64,000 bases of DNA from Ancylobacter oerskovii (lineage in GTDB: Bacteria; Pseudomonadota; Alphaproteobacteria; Rhizobiales; Xanthobacteraceae), in contig NZ_JAHBGB010000027.1 of assembly GCF_018390555.1 (NCBI RefSeq), positions 124,001 through 188,000 on the forward strand. The letters run 5' to 3'. The notes below the pieces were generated by a model. The model was not told the DNA's origin, made no database searches, and was given only the letters and a program-made list of their open reading frames with translations. Position numbers and translations under genes: made by a program. Shown in pieces: positions 29,443 through 38,123 of the stretch. How positions within the stretch are numbered: position 1 is the stretch's first letter; each line of letters opens with the position of its first letter.

Positions 29443-30464
29443 GCCACGGCCTCCCGCTCGGCCGGCACGCGCCCGAGCTCAGTCCTGAAATGGGCGATGG
29501 TGCGCGCGAGCCCGGCTTCCAGGCCCACATTCGGTATCCAGTCGAGCAGGCGCACGGCGGCGGCAATGTCGGGGCAGCGCCGGCGCGGGTCGTGCACCGG
29601 CAGCGGGCGGTAGACGATCCGCGACCGCGAGCCGGCCATGCGGCGCACGATGGCGGCGAAGTCGTTGATGGTGCGCTCGTCGGGATTGCCGATATTGACC
29701 GGCCCCTCGACATCGCCGGGCGCCGCCATCAGGCGGATGAGCGCCTCCACCGTCTCGTCGACATAGCAGAAGGAGCGGGTCTGCGTGCCGTCGCCATACA
29801 CGGTCATGTCGGCGCCGGAGAGGGCCTGCACGATCAAATTGGAGGTGACGCGCCCGTCGTCGATGCTCATGCGCGGGCCATAGGTGTTGAAGATCCGGGC
29901 GATCCTGATCCGCGTCCCCAGCATGCGCGCATGATCGAAGAAGAGGCTTTCCGCGCAGCGCTTGCCCTCGTCGTAGCAGGCGCGCGGGCCGGTCGGATCG
30001 ACATGCCCGCGATAGCTTTCCGGCTGCGGGCTGACTTCGGGATCGCCATAGACCTCGGACGTCGAGGCCTGCAGGATCCGGGCGTTCCGCGCGGTGGCCA
30101 GGGCGAGGAGATTGAGCGCGCCCAGCACGCTGGTAAGGGTGGTGCGGATCGGCGCGGCGGCATAGGCCGGCGGCGAGGCGGGACAGGCGAGGTTGTAGAT
30201 CTCGTCGACATCGAGCGACGCCGGGAGGGGATCCACCACGTCGTGCACCAGCAGCGAGAAACGGGGATGCCCGATGAGAGGCTCGATGTTTTGCCGCCTG
30301 CCCGTCGAGAAATTGTCGAGGCAAACGACCTGGGCGCCCCGCCCGATCAGCCGGTCGCACAGATGCGAACCGAGGAAGCCGGCGCCGCCGGTCACCAGGA
30401 TGCGCGGGCGCCGCCGGGACGCGGCGTCGCGGGCCATACGGACATGCGTCATCGCTCTTTGCAT
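29439..30464 (-). CDS. NAD-dependent epimerase/dehydratase, UDP-glucuronate decarboxylase-like
   Basis: Extended SDR of 341 residues acting on nucleotide sugars. The NAD motif VTGGAGFLGSHLCDRLIGRG is near residue 25, YNLACPASPPAY near 110, and the catalytic pair in RACYDEGKR near 165. These together are typical of UDP-xylose synthase, which converts UDP-glucuronate to UDP-xylose; UDP-glucose 4-epimerase-type activity is an alternative. It heads the polysaccharide block, so its product is the likely donor sugar for the glycosyltransferase. Start ATG 30464; an internal Met at residue 5 is possible. Confidence 0.83.
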   Translation of the reverse strand: MQRAMTHVRMARDAASRRRPRILVTGGAGFLGSHLCDRLIGRGAQVVCLDNFSTGRRQNIEPLIGHPRFSLLVHDVVDPLPASLDVDEIYNLACPASPPAYAAAPIRTTLTSVLGALNLLALATARNARILQASTSEVYGDPEVSPQPESYRGHVDPTGPRACYDEGKRCAESLFFDHARMLGTRIRIARIFNTYGPRMSIDDGRVTSNLIVQALSGADMTVYGDGTQTRSFCYVDETVEALIRLMAAPGDVEGPVNIGNPDERTINDFAAIVRRMAGSRSRIVYRPLPVHDPRRRCPDIAAAVRLLDWIPNVGLEAGLARTIAHFRTELGRVPAEREAVA

Positions 30465-30865
30465 GGAAGCAGAACCTTCGATCTGGCAGTGAGGATGGGT
30501 CGTCGGCGGAAAAGACGGAGCGATGTCGACCGGTCAGCGGTCCGGGATCGCGGCTCGCGTCGCGCCTCTGCCCGGATCGGGGAAAGCCCGACCGCACCGC
30601 TCAGGGAGACAGCTCGACGGGGATCGCGTCCTGGTTCGGCCTGATACTCCAAGTGCCTGTTGAGTGCGTCTCAACGTCCGCCCCGAGGACAGTCTGGCGA
30701 GCCAACCTTACGTCAATCTTACAATTTGAAATAAATTAGTACGAATTTGAAAATTTTTTATCTGGAAATTAAGCAACCCATGATCCGCCCTCCCCGGCAC
30801 GCGGTCGAGGCCGGCGGCGAAGGGGGCGCGAGGAGCCGTCCCGGCGCGGAAATCTCGCAGGCTCT
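30465..30865 (-). promoter_or_regulatory. 401-bp intergenic region upstream of the polysaccharide genes
   Basis: No gene is seen. The segment 30715-30785 is sharply A/T-rich and contains a direct repeat AATTTGAAA at 30723-30731 and 30744-30752, a 21-bp period (two helical turns). This is the kind of tandem half-site bound by OmpR-type regulators, and an orphan regulator of that family ends just upstream. A promoter for the epimerase operon probably lies here, though I cannot pick convincing -35/-10 boxes. Confidence 0.4.
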
Positions 30866-31540
30866 TCACCGCACGTCGTCCATCAGATAGCCGATGCCGC
30901 GCAAGGTGTGGATGCCGACATTGGCCCCCGCCCCGGCCAGCTTGCGGCGTAACCGATGGATGAGCACTTCGAGGGCATTGGAGTCGATGTCGTCGTTGAA
31001 ACTATAGATGGCGTGCTCGATCACCTCCTTGGTCAGCACGCGGCCGTTGCGGCGCATGAACAGCTCCAGCAGGCCGAGCTCCCGGCGCGAAAGCGGGAGC
31101 GGGATGTCCGCCACCATGACCCTGAGGTCGGTGGTGTTGAAATCGACATTGCCGACGGAGAGATGGATGCCGTGCGTCCGGCCCGGCCGGCGCAGCAGCG
31201 CGCGCAGCCGCGCCACCACTTCCCCGAGATGGAACGGCTTGACCACATAGTCGTCGCCGCCCTCCTCCAATCCGCGCACCCGGTCGGCGGGATTGTCGCG
31301 GGCGCTGAGGATGAGGACGGGAATGGCGAGCCCCTTCGCCCGGTAGCGCTTCAGCAGTTCCAGCCCGTCGCCGTCCGGCAGCATGAGATCGAGGACGGCG
31401 ATGTCGTAGAGCCCGGCCCCGAGAGCCGCCTCGGCATCGGCGATGGTCGCGACGTGATCGACGACGAAGCCGGCCGGTTTCAACGCCGCCGCCAGCGACT
31501 CGGCAAGCTCGATCTCGTCTTCCACCAGCAGCAGTCGCAT
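30866..31540 (-). CDS. OmpR-family response regulator (no adjacent kinase)
   Basis: 224-residue two-component regulator. The receiver domain has the acidic pocket VEDE, phospho-acceptor Asp51 in VLDLMLPDGDG, and Lys in VVKPFH near 101. The C-terminal winged helix has LSRRELGLLELFMRR and the VLIHRLRRKLAG helix-loop. The frame is open further upstream, but the receiver begins exactly at the ATG chosen (31540). There is no histidine kinase next to it, so its partner is elsewhere. It may control the polysaccharide block downstream or the divergent operon. Confidence 0.9.
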   Translation of the reverse strand: MRLLLVEDEIELAESLAAALKPAGFVVDHVATIADAEAALGAGLYDIAVLDLMLPDGDGLELLKRYRAKGLAIPVLILSARDNPADRVRGLEEGGDDYVVKPFHLGEVVARLRALLRRPGRTHGIHLSVGNVDFNTTDLRVMVADIPLPLSRRELGLLELFMRRNGRVLTKEVIEHAIYSFNDDIDSNALEVLIHRLRRKLAGAGANVGIHTLRGIGYLMDDVR

Positions 31541-31992
31541 CGACCGGGTCCCGGAATCAAAGGCAGGCCCGTGCAACCTACCTTCGATCAGATGGGGCCG
31601 CGACCTCGCCGCCGGTCCCGGCCGGCACCGGGGACAAGCGCGCGCCGGGAGCGCCCGCCGGGCGGCGCTTCGAAGCAACCGCGAAGCAAAGCCCGGCCGG
31701 AATCCAGACGAAAGGGCGCCGGCCCGTGCAAATATCCGTGACCATGGGGTGCGTCATGGGAGTTCGCCGGATGCCGGCACGCCGGGCAAGGCGGCCATGC
31801 GGCGAATGCATACCCGCGCAAGTTGACGCAGCGCGTGCAACGGTATCACGGGTACCGTGGCCGTTTGGTGACAGTCCGGCGGGCACCTGACTTCTCCGTC
31901 CTTAGAAGCAGGCGAAATTGAAATGAAATTTTGCTAGCTATGTGAAAGAAAGTCGTTCGCAAAGCGGGCATGAGACTCGCCGGAACGTATTC
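31541..31992. promoter_or_regulatory. 452-bp divergent intergenic region
   Basis: Lies between the response regulator and the divergent eight-gene operon. No convincing gene is seen. It holds a short inverted repeat (ACGGTA...TACCGT) around 31840-31858 and an A/T-rich stretch at 31915-31940, AAATTGAAATGAAATTTTG, that resembles the AATTTGAAA repeats found upstream of the polysaccharide genes. Promoters in both directions are expected here, but no clear -35/-10 pair can be fixed. Confidence 0.35.
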
Positions 31993-32706
31993 ATGACCAT
32001 CGGTAACCTCATGCACGTGATTTCCCGTCTTCACTTCGCACTGGATTTCGACGGAACCATCTGCCCCATCGACACCACCGACTTCCTTCTGGAAAGCTTC
32101 GCCGAGCCGGAATGGCGCGATATCGAGGAGCGCTGGCAGGCGGGGGAGATTTCGTCGCGCGAATGTCTTGCCGCCCAGGTGGCGCTGATCCATGCCAGCG
32201 AGGAGGACGTCCGCCGCGCGCTCTCCACCATCTCGCTCGACCCCGACGTGCCGCACTTCGTCGCCGCCGCCCGGCGGCTCGGCGCCGAGGTCTCGGTGGT
32301 CTCCGACGGCTTCGACGTCTCCATCCTTCCCCTGCTGGCGGCCGCCGGGCTCGACCTGCCGGTCACCTGCAACCGCATGCTCCCCATCGGGGGAAACCGC
32401 TGGACGGCAAGCTTCAGCAACGGCAATGAAGGCTGCGGCAGCGGTACCTGCAAATGCGCCTCCACCGCCGACAAGCAGCCGCTGGTGCTGATCGGCGACG
32501 GACGGTCCGATTTTTGCCTTGCACGGCGTGCTGATTTCGTATTCGCCAAAGGAAGTCTTGCCGCCTACTGCGCCGAAGAGTCGTTGCCGCATCTGGCAAT
32601 TTCCAGCTTCGCCGACGCGCTCGCCTTCCTGCCCGCACTCATCTCGGAGATGAGCCCCACTCTGCCGGCATCTGCCGAAACTTCGTTCGAGGACCTCAAT
32701 GCTTGA
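31993..32706 (+). CDS. HAD-superfamily phosphatase, MtnX/SerB-like
   Basis: 237-residue HAD phosphatase. Motif I is LDFDGTICPIDTTD near residue 17 (nucleophile and acid Asp), motif II VVSDGFD near 100, and motif IV GDGRSDFCLARRAD near 168. The pattern is closest to the MtnX/phosphoserine phosphatase group acting on small phosphorylated metabolites. A Cys-rich insertion (EGCGSGTCKC) sits at about residues 145-155, unusual for the family. First gene of the eight-gene operon; its end overlaps the aminotransferase by 8 bp. Start chosen at ATG 31993; 32011 is possible. Confidence 0.82.
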   Translation: MTIGNLMHVISRLHFALDFDGTICPIDTTDFLLESFAEPEWRDIEERWQAGEISSRECLAAQVALIHASEEDVRRALSTISLDPDVPHFVAAARRLGAEVSVVSDGFDVSILPLLAAAGLDLPVTCNRMLPIGGNRWTASFSNGNEGCGSGTCKCASTADKQPLVLIGDGRSDFCLARRADFVFAKGSLAAYCAEESLPHLAISSFADALAFLPALISEMSPTLPASAETSFEDLNA

Positions 32707-34114
32707 CCGTAATCCGACCTCCAATCCACTGTCGAGCGAGAGCGATCGCGAGCGTCTCTACGCGCTTGAAGCCGAATACTGTTCCTATGGCGATACCGTG
32801 CACTACACGGAAGTGCCGAAGATCTTCGAGCGCTGCGAGGGTTCCTTCATCTATGACGACGAGGGCCAGCAGTTCCTCGATCTGCAGATGTGGTACTCGG
32901 CCGTCAACTTCGGCTATGCCAATCCGCGCCTGAACGAGGCGCTGAAGCGCCAGATCGACCGCCTGCCGCAGGTCGCCAGCCAGTATCTCCACCGCGAGAA
33001 GATCGAGCTCGCCGCCGAGATCGGCATCGGCGCCCAGCAACGCTTCGGCCGGAAGGGCCGCGTGCACTTCAATGTCGGCGGCGCGCAGGCGGTGGAAGAC
33101 TCGCTGAAGATCGTGCGCAACGCCTCCAACGGGAAGAGCCTGATGTTCGCCTTCGAGGGCGGCTATCACGGCCGTACGCTCGGCGCTTCGGCAATCACCT
33201 CGTCCTACCGCTACCGCCGCCGCTACGGCCATTTCGGCGAGCGCGCCCAGTTCATCGAGTTCCCCTACCATTTCCGCGGCCCGCGCGGCATGTCGAAGGA
33301 GGAATATGGCGAGCTTTGCGTGAAGAAGTTCGAGCGCCTGTTCGAGAGCGAATATAACGGTGTGTGGGACCCCAAGGTCGGCCAGGCGGAATATGCCGCC
33401 TTCTATGTCGAGCCGATCCAGGGCACCGGCGGCTACGTCATCCCGCCGCCGAACTTCTTCCCGGAACTGAAGCGCGTGCTCGACAAGCACGGCATCCTGC
33501 TCGTCGTCGACGAGATCCAGATGGGCTTCTACCGCACCGGCAAATTGTGGTCGATCGAGCATTTCGGCGTCACGCCGGACGTGCTGGTGTTCGGCAAGGC
33601 GCTGACCAACGGCCTCAACCCGCTGTCCGGCATCTGGGCGCGCGAGGAGCTGATCAACCCGACGGTGTTCCCGGCCGGCTCGACCCACTCCACCTTCAAC
33701 GCCAACCCGCTCGGCACCGCCGTGGCGCTCGAAGCCATGCGCATGATGCGCGAGGACGATTACGAGACCACCGTGCCGGCCAAGGGCGCCTATTTCCTCG
33801 ACGGGCTGAAGGCGCTCAAGGAGAAGCACAGGATCGTCGGCGACGTCGACGGCCTCGGCCTCGCGCTGCGCATCGAGATCTGCGAGCCGCACGACAGCTA
33901 CACCCCCTCCAAGAAGCTGGTCGACCTGATGGTCGACGAGGCGCTGAAGGGCGACCTCGTCCATGGCGGCGAGCGCTACGGGCTGGTGCTGGACATCGGC
34001 GGTTACCATAAGAACGTGATCACGGTGGCGCCGGCGCTCACGATTTCCTATGAGGAAATCGATCTCGCCCTCGCCCTGCTCGACCAGCTGTTCGAGCGGG
34101 TAACGCCCCGGTGA
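32699..34114 (+). CDS. Class III PLP-dependent aminotransferase
   Basis: 471-residue fold-type I aminotransferase of the acetylornithine/ornithine/diaminobutyrate/GABA group. PLP-phosphate and ring contacts are in FNVGGAQAVEDS and VVDEIQMGFYRTG, and the Schiff-base Lys is in VFGKALTNGLNPLSG near residue 300. Substrate cannot be assigned. The tandem arrangement with a phosphatase and an arginase-fold enzyme suggests a small amino-group-bearing metabolite. Overlaps both neighbours (8 and 4 bp). Confidence 0.9.
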   Translation: MLDRNPTSNPLSSESDRERLYALEAEYCSYGDTVHYTEVPKIFERCEGSFIYDDEGQQFLDLQMWYSAVNFGYANPRLNEALKRQIDRLPQVASQYLHREKIELAAEIGIGAQQRFGRKGRVHFNVGGAQAVEDSLKIVRNASNGKSLMFAFEGGYHGRTLGASAITSSYRYRRRYGHFGERAQFIEFPYHFRGPRGMSKEEYGELCVKKFERLFESEYNGVWDPKVGQAEYAAFYVEPIQGTGGYVIPPPNFFPELKRVLDKHGILLVVDEIQMGFYRTGKLWSIEHFGVTPDVLVFGKALTNGLNPLSGIWAREELINPTVFPAGSTHSTFNANPLGTAVALEAMRMMREDDYETTVPAKGAYFLDGLKALKEKHRIVGDVDGLGLALRIEICEPHDSYTPSKKLVDLMVDEALKGDLVHGGERYGLVLDIGGYHKNVITVAPALTISYEEIDLALALLDQLFERVTPR

Positions 34115-35043
34115 CGCCCATGCGCATACGCCTCCTCGATACGGACGGGTCGCTCGCGGCCCAGCCCGGCCTGGTCGCCGTATGCGCGCAATCGGGCGGC
34201 GATGTCGTCGCCGCCCGCGACCTCGCCCCGCGCCTGCGGCTGCTCGCCTCGGAGGAGGCGCTCGCCGCCCTCGATGCGCGCCTCGGCCCGCCGGCGCCGG
34301 GCGACATCCACTTCATCGGCTCGGGCGACTTCCACCATCTGGCGCTGCTGCTGGTGAAGCGGCTGCGGCAGCCGGTGAGCATCGTGCATTTCGACAACCA
34401 CCCGGACTGGGTGCGCTTTCCCTCCAGCCTCAATTGCGGCTCCTGGGTCGCGCGGGCGCTGGAGCTGCCGCAGGTGCTGCGCGTCGTCACCCTCGGGCCG
34501 ACCAGCGCCGACATCCAGTCCCCCCAGCTGAAGGGCGGCGCGGTGGGGGCGCTGCGCTCCGGGCGGCTGGAGCTGCATCCCTGGTTCGACGGCGCCACCT
34601 TCTATGCCGGCCCCTCCTTCGAGAATGCCGGCGCGCACGGCACCGGCGGCCTGTCCCGCGACGGGCTGCGCTGGCACGGGCTGGCCGGCGCCGATTGGAG
34701 CGCGCGCATCGCCGACATCGCCCGCCGGCTGCCCGAGGCGCCGGTGTGGATCAGCCTCGACAAGGACGCGCTGACCGCCGACGAAGCCGTCACCAACTGG
34801 GACCAGGGCCGGCTGCGGCTCGACGCTGTGCTGGAGGCGATCGAGACGATCGCCGCCCGGTGCCCGGTGATCGGCATGGATGTCTGCGGCGACTACTCGC
34901 CGGAGGGCTCGCTCGGCACCGTGCGCTCGCTGCTCGCCCGGCTGGACCGCGACCAGCGCCCCGTGCCGCCGGACGACGGCATCGCCGTCAACGAGGCGAC
35001 CAATCTGCGCATCCTCTCGGCGATGGAGGCGGTGCTGCAATGA
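34111..35043 (+). CDS. Arginase/agmatinase/deacetylase-fold family protein
   Basis: 310-residue ureohydrolase-fold protein. Metal-binding positions are recognisable but divergent: GSGDFHH near residue 70 replaces the usual GGDHS, HFDNHPDW near 93 supplies the D-x-H-x-D pattern, and SLDKDALTAD near 215 supplies the last D-x-D. It should bind two manganese ions, and hydrolysis of a guanidino, amidine or similar C-N bond is plausible, but the substrate is unknown. Starts with GTG overlapping the previous stop; MRIRLL three codons later is an alternative. Confidence 0.82.
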   Translation: MTPMRIRLLDTDGSLAAQPGLVAVCAQSGGDVVAARDLAPRLRLLASEEALAALDARLGPPAPGDIHFIGSGDFHHLALLLVKRLRQPVSIVHFDNHPDWVRFPSSLNCGSWVARALELPQVLRVVTLGPTSADIQSPQLKGGAVGALRSGRLELHPWFDGATFYAGPSFENAGAHGTGGLSRDGLRWHGLAGADWSARIADIARRLPEAPVWISLDKDALTADEAVTNWDQGRLRLDAVLEAIETIAARCPVIGMDVCGDYSPEGSLGTVRSLLARLDRDQRPVPPDDGIAVNEATNLRILSAMEAVLQ

Positions 35044-35408
35044 CCGTCGAACTCGTCGTCCTGTTCGCCCTGTCCGTCGCCTGCGACGTGTTCGGCCAGA
35101 TCGCCTTCAAGCTGGGCGCCGACAACATCCCGGCGCCGGAAAAGGGCCGCTGGGGAGCGTTCGTCCGCTCCCTGGTCGCCACGCCCTGGCTGCTGGCCGG
35201 AATCGGCATATATGTGGCCGAATTCGTCATCTGGATCCGTATCCTGGCGCTGGTGCCGCTCTCCATCGCCTTTCCGCTCGCCAGCCTGAACATTCTCGGC
35301 GTCCTGGCTGCCAGCCACCTGCTGCTCGGCGAGCGGCTGGGCCGGAACCACTGGGCCGGCGCCCTGCTGATCATGGCCGGCATCGTCCTCGTTGCCAGCG
35401 AGTTGTGA
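35040..35408 (+). CDS. SMR/EamA-type four-helix transporter (first of a pair)
   Basis: 122-residue membrane protein with four hydrophobic helices, in the small multidrug resistance/EamA group. The last part shows VPLSIAFPLASLNILGVLA and LLGERLGRNHWAGALLIMAG, as in EmrE- and ArnE/ArnF-type proteins. It overlaps the arginase-like gene (ATGA). A second protein of the same type lies three genes downstream, so the two may form a heterodimer exporting or flipping the product of the operon. Confidence 0.82.
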   Translation: MTVELVVLFALSVACDVFGQIAFKLGADNIPAPEKGRWGAFVRSLVATPWLLAGIGIYVAEFVIWIRILALVPLSIAFPLASLNILGVLAASHLLLGERLGRNHWAGALLIMAGIVLVASEL

Positions 35409-35417
35409 GGAAGTCCC

Positions 35418-36389
35418 GTGGCCAAAGCCGTGACCGATCATTCCATCCTCTACGAACGCGGTCCGGTCGGCGTGCTGCTCATCCACGGGCTCGGCGGCAC
35501 GCCGGTGGAGATGCGCGACATCGCCCGCCGCCTCGCCGCCGCCGGCTACACCGCCATGTGCTGCCAGCTCGCCGGCCATTGCGGCACCGAGGACGATCTC
35601 ACCGCCACCTCGTTCGAGGATTGGTATGGCAGCGCCCTCGCCGCCCTTCACGAGCTGGAGAAGCGCTGTTCGACCATCCTGGTCGGCGGCCTGTCGATGG
35701 GCGCGGTGCTGGCGGCGCTGGTCGCGGCGCGCCAGCCCCAGCGCGTGCGCGGCATCGTCATGCTGGCGCCGACCCTCACCTATGACGGCTGGTCGATCCC
35801 CAAATACAGCTTCCTGCTGCGCTGGGTGATGAACACGCCGCTGGTGCGCTATTATCGCTTCGAGGAGCGCGAGCCCTACGGCCTCAAGGACGAGCGCGCG
35901 CGCGCCATGGTCTCCTACGCCATGCGCAGCGGCAACAGCTCGGAGGCCGGCCTGTTCGCCACGCCGGCCCTCGCGCTGCGCGAGCTCTGGCGGCTGACCA
36001 CCACCATCAAGCCGCTGCTGCCGCTCATCCGCCAGCGCACCCTGGTGGTGCATGCCCGCCACGACGACGTGGCGAGCCTCGACAACGCCATCACCCTGCA
36101 GCGCCGCCTCGGCGGCGTCGTCGACACCATGGTGCTGGAGGACAGCTACCACCTCATCACCGTCGACCGGCAGCGCCACCTCGTCGGCGAGCGGGTGGTG
36201 GAATTCGTCGGCCGCATCGCCCGCGACGTCGAGACCGAGCAGGCCGAGGCCGCCACTTGGACGAAGCCGGCCACCGCCAATGCCGCGACGGAAGCCGATG
36301 CGGCGCCGGGCGTGCGGGAGCCGGCGGATCTGGTCGCCGGCCTCGGATCGGCGGCGCTCGCCTCGGCGGGAGCCGGTCATGGCTCTTGA
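35418..36389 (+). CDS. Alpha/beta hydrolase, carboxylesterase-like
   Basis: 323-residue hydrolase of the monoacylglycerol lipase/Est30 type. Oxyanion region is LLIHGLGGTPVEM near residue 20, nucleophile GGLSMGAVLA near 93, Asp in VVHARHDDVA near 214, and His in DSYHLITVD near 244. The C-terminal 50 residues are low-complexity Ala-rich and probably disordered. GTG start with TGAGGA before it; the end overlaps the acyltransferase gene by 11 bp. An acyl or ester substrate linked to the operon product is likely. Confidence 0.84.
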   Translation: MAKAVTDHSILYERGPVGVLLIHGLGGTPVEMRDIARRLAAAGYTAMCCQLAGHCGTEDDLTATSFEDWYGSALAALHELEKRCSTILVGGLSMGAVLAALVAARQPQRVRGIVMLAPTLTYDGWSIPKYSFLLRWVMNTPLVRYYRFEEREPYGLKDERARAMVSYAMRSGNSSEAGLFATPALALRELWRLTTTIKPLLPLIRQRTLVVHARHDDVASLDNAITLQRRLGGVVDTMVLEDSYHLITVDRQRHLVGERVVEFVGRIARDVETEQAEAATWTKPATANAATEADAAPGVREPADLVAGLGSAALASAGAGHGS

Positions 36390-37686
36390 GCTTCCCTCGT
36401 CGGGGGCGCAGCCCGGCGAAGGTCGCTCATCCGGTCGCCCCGCGGCTTCCGGCGACGCCGCAAGGACGAACCGTTCGGCAAGGCAGGCCCAGGGCTCCGC
36501 CCGGCAGACCCGGCTCCATGCCGGCATTTCCGGCATCGCCCGCGAGGACTGGCAACGCGGCCGCCCGGGCGACGCCGAAGGCTGGGACTATCTCGTCACC
36601 TGCGAGACCGGCACGCCGGCGGCCTTCTCCCTGTCGGCCATCAGCCTCGCCGACGGGCGCGGCTTTCTCGGCGGCTTTCCCCTGTTCACCGTCGGCTATC
36701 GCCTCGACACCCCCTTCCAGGAGGAGGACGAGGCGCCTCCCGGCGGCACGCTGGCGGAGCGCGCCGGACGGCTGGCCCGCTCCGGCGCCCGCGCCCTGCT
36801 GCGGGGGCTGGAATGGCGCCTGCTGGCGATCGGCTCCCCCTTCACCGAGAACTGCCCGGTGGCGCTTCTGCCCTCCCTCCCCCCTGAGGAACGCGACGCC
36901 GTGCTGGCCGAACTGCTGGGCGGGGTCGAGGCCGAGGCCCGGCGCCAGAAGGCCGGCCTCGTCGCCGTGAAGGACATCGATCCGCAGGACATGCAGCGCA
37001 TCGGCCCCGCGCTGAAGGCCGCCGGCTATGTGCCGCTGGAGAGCCTGCCGCATGCGGTGCTGGACCTCGCCGGCACCTCCACCGTCGACGACTGGCTGGC
37101 GCGGCTGTCCTCCGCCACCCGCAAGGACCTGCGCCGCAAGCTGAAGCGCGCCGACCGCGTCAGCGTGGAATGGCGCCAGTCCATCGTGGGGCTTGAGGAG
37201 GAGGTGCGCGCCCTCTACGACGCCACCCGCGCGCAGAGCCATGTCCGCTACGGCGATTTCGAGGACCTGCCGGACGGATATTTCGAGCGCGTCGCCGCCG
37301 CCCAGCCGGACCAGGTGCTGTTCGCCTTCTACCGGGTCGGCGACCGGCTGGCGGCCTTCAACTTCCTGCTCGTCGAGGCGGACCGCGTCATCGACAAGTT
37401 CCTCGGCATGTCGTATCCGCTCGCCCGCGATCATGACCTCTACGCGGTGAGCTGGGCGGAGAATGTGCGTTTGTGCCAGCGCCTCGGCAAGCGCTTCCTT
37501 CAGACGGGGCAGACCGCCTTCGCCTCGAAGCTGCGCTATGGCAGCGGCCTGCGGCCCTCGACGATCATGGTGAAGCATCTCAACCCCGTCCTGCACGCGC
37601 TGGTGCGCCTTGCCGTGCCGTGGCTGGGCTTTCCGCGCTGGGACCCCGATCTCGTCGCCCACCGCAAGCGGGAGAACGCGCGATGA
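36379..37686 (+). CDS. GNAT/FemAB-like acyltransferase
   Basis: 435-residue protein of the GNAT superfamily in the FemAB/CelD-like (double-GNAT) arrangement. The first 60 residues are Ser/Arg/Ala-rich and probably disordered. Conserved features: TRKDLRRKLKRAD near residue 250, YFERVAAAQPDQVLFAFY near 300, and a C-terminal DHDLYAVSWAEN and SKLRYGSGLRPST. Such enzymes transfer an acyl or aminoacyl group to an amine. It lies between an alpha/beta hydrolase and an SMR-type transporter. Acceptor and donor are unknown. Confidence 0.78.
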   Translation: MALELPSSGAQPGEGRSSGRPAASGDAARTNRSARQAQGSARQTRLHAGISGIAREDWQRGRPGDAEGWDYLVTCETGTPAAFSLSAISLADGRGFLGGFPLFTVGYRLDTPFQEEDEAPPGGTLAERAGRLARSGARALLRGLEWRLLAIGSPFTENCPVALLPSLPPEERDAVLAELLGGVEAEARRQKAGLVAVKDIDPQDMQRIGPALKAAGYVPLESLPHAVLDLAGTSTVDDWLARLSSATRKDLRRKLKRADRVSVEWRQSIVGLEEEVRALYDATRAQSHVRYGDFEDLPDGYFERVAAAQPDQVLFAFYRVGDRLAAFNFLLVEADRVIDKFLGMSYPLARDHDLYAVSWAENVRLCQRLGKRFLQTGQTAFASKLRYGSGLRPSTIMVKHLNPVLHALVRLAVPWLGFPRWDPDLVAHRKRENAR

Positions 37687-38123
37687 TCGCCGCCTCGCTC
37701 CGCTTCCCGGTGCTGGTCGGGATTTACCTTCTGGTCGACACCGGCACGCAGATCGCCTTCGAGGCGACGTCCCGCGCCATCGGCGACATGCCGATCAGCC
37801 CGGCCTTCCTGCAGGCGGTGGCGCAATCGCCGGCGAGCTGGGTGGCGGCGCTGCTCTATTTCGCCACCTATGCGTCCTGGATCCTGATCCTCAAATACTG
37901 CTCGCTCGGCAGGGCCTTCCCGCTGACGACGCTCAGCTATGTTACGGTGCCGCTGGCCAGCTGGCTGATCTTCGGCGAAGGGGTGGGGCTGGTGCCGGCC
38001 ATCGGCATCGCCCTCATTCTCGCCGGCGTCTGGCTGATCGGCCCCCAGGAAGAACAGGAGGCCGAGCCGGCGGCCCAGAAGCCGGCAACGTCCACGGGAG
38101 TGAAATCATGCGCCGATCTGTGA
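37683..38123 (+). CDS. SMR/EamA-type four-helix transporter (second of a pair)
   Basis: 146-residue membrane protein with four hydrophobic helices (FPVLVGIYLLVDTGTQIAF, WVAALLYFATYASWILILK, FPLTTLSYVTVPLASWLIFG, GIALILAGVWLIG) and a charged, glutamate-rich C-terminal tail. It is related in type to the earlier SMR gene of this operon and probably partners it. Start overlaps the previous stop (ATGA), and the end overlaps the DUF2147 gene by 16 bp. Confidence 0.8.
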   Translation: MIAASLRFPVLVGIYLLVDTGTQIAFEATSRAIGDMPISPAFLQAVAQSPASWVAALLYFATYASWILILKYCSLGRAFPLTTLSYVTVPLASWLIFGEGVGLVPAIGIALILAGVWLIGPQEEQEAEPAAQKPATSTGVKSCADL

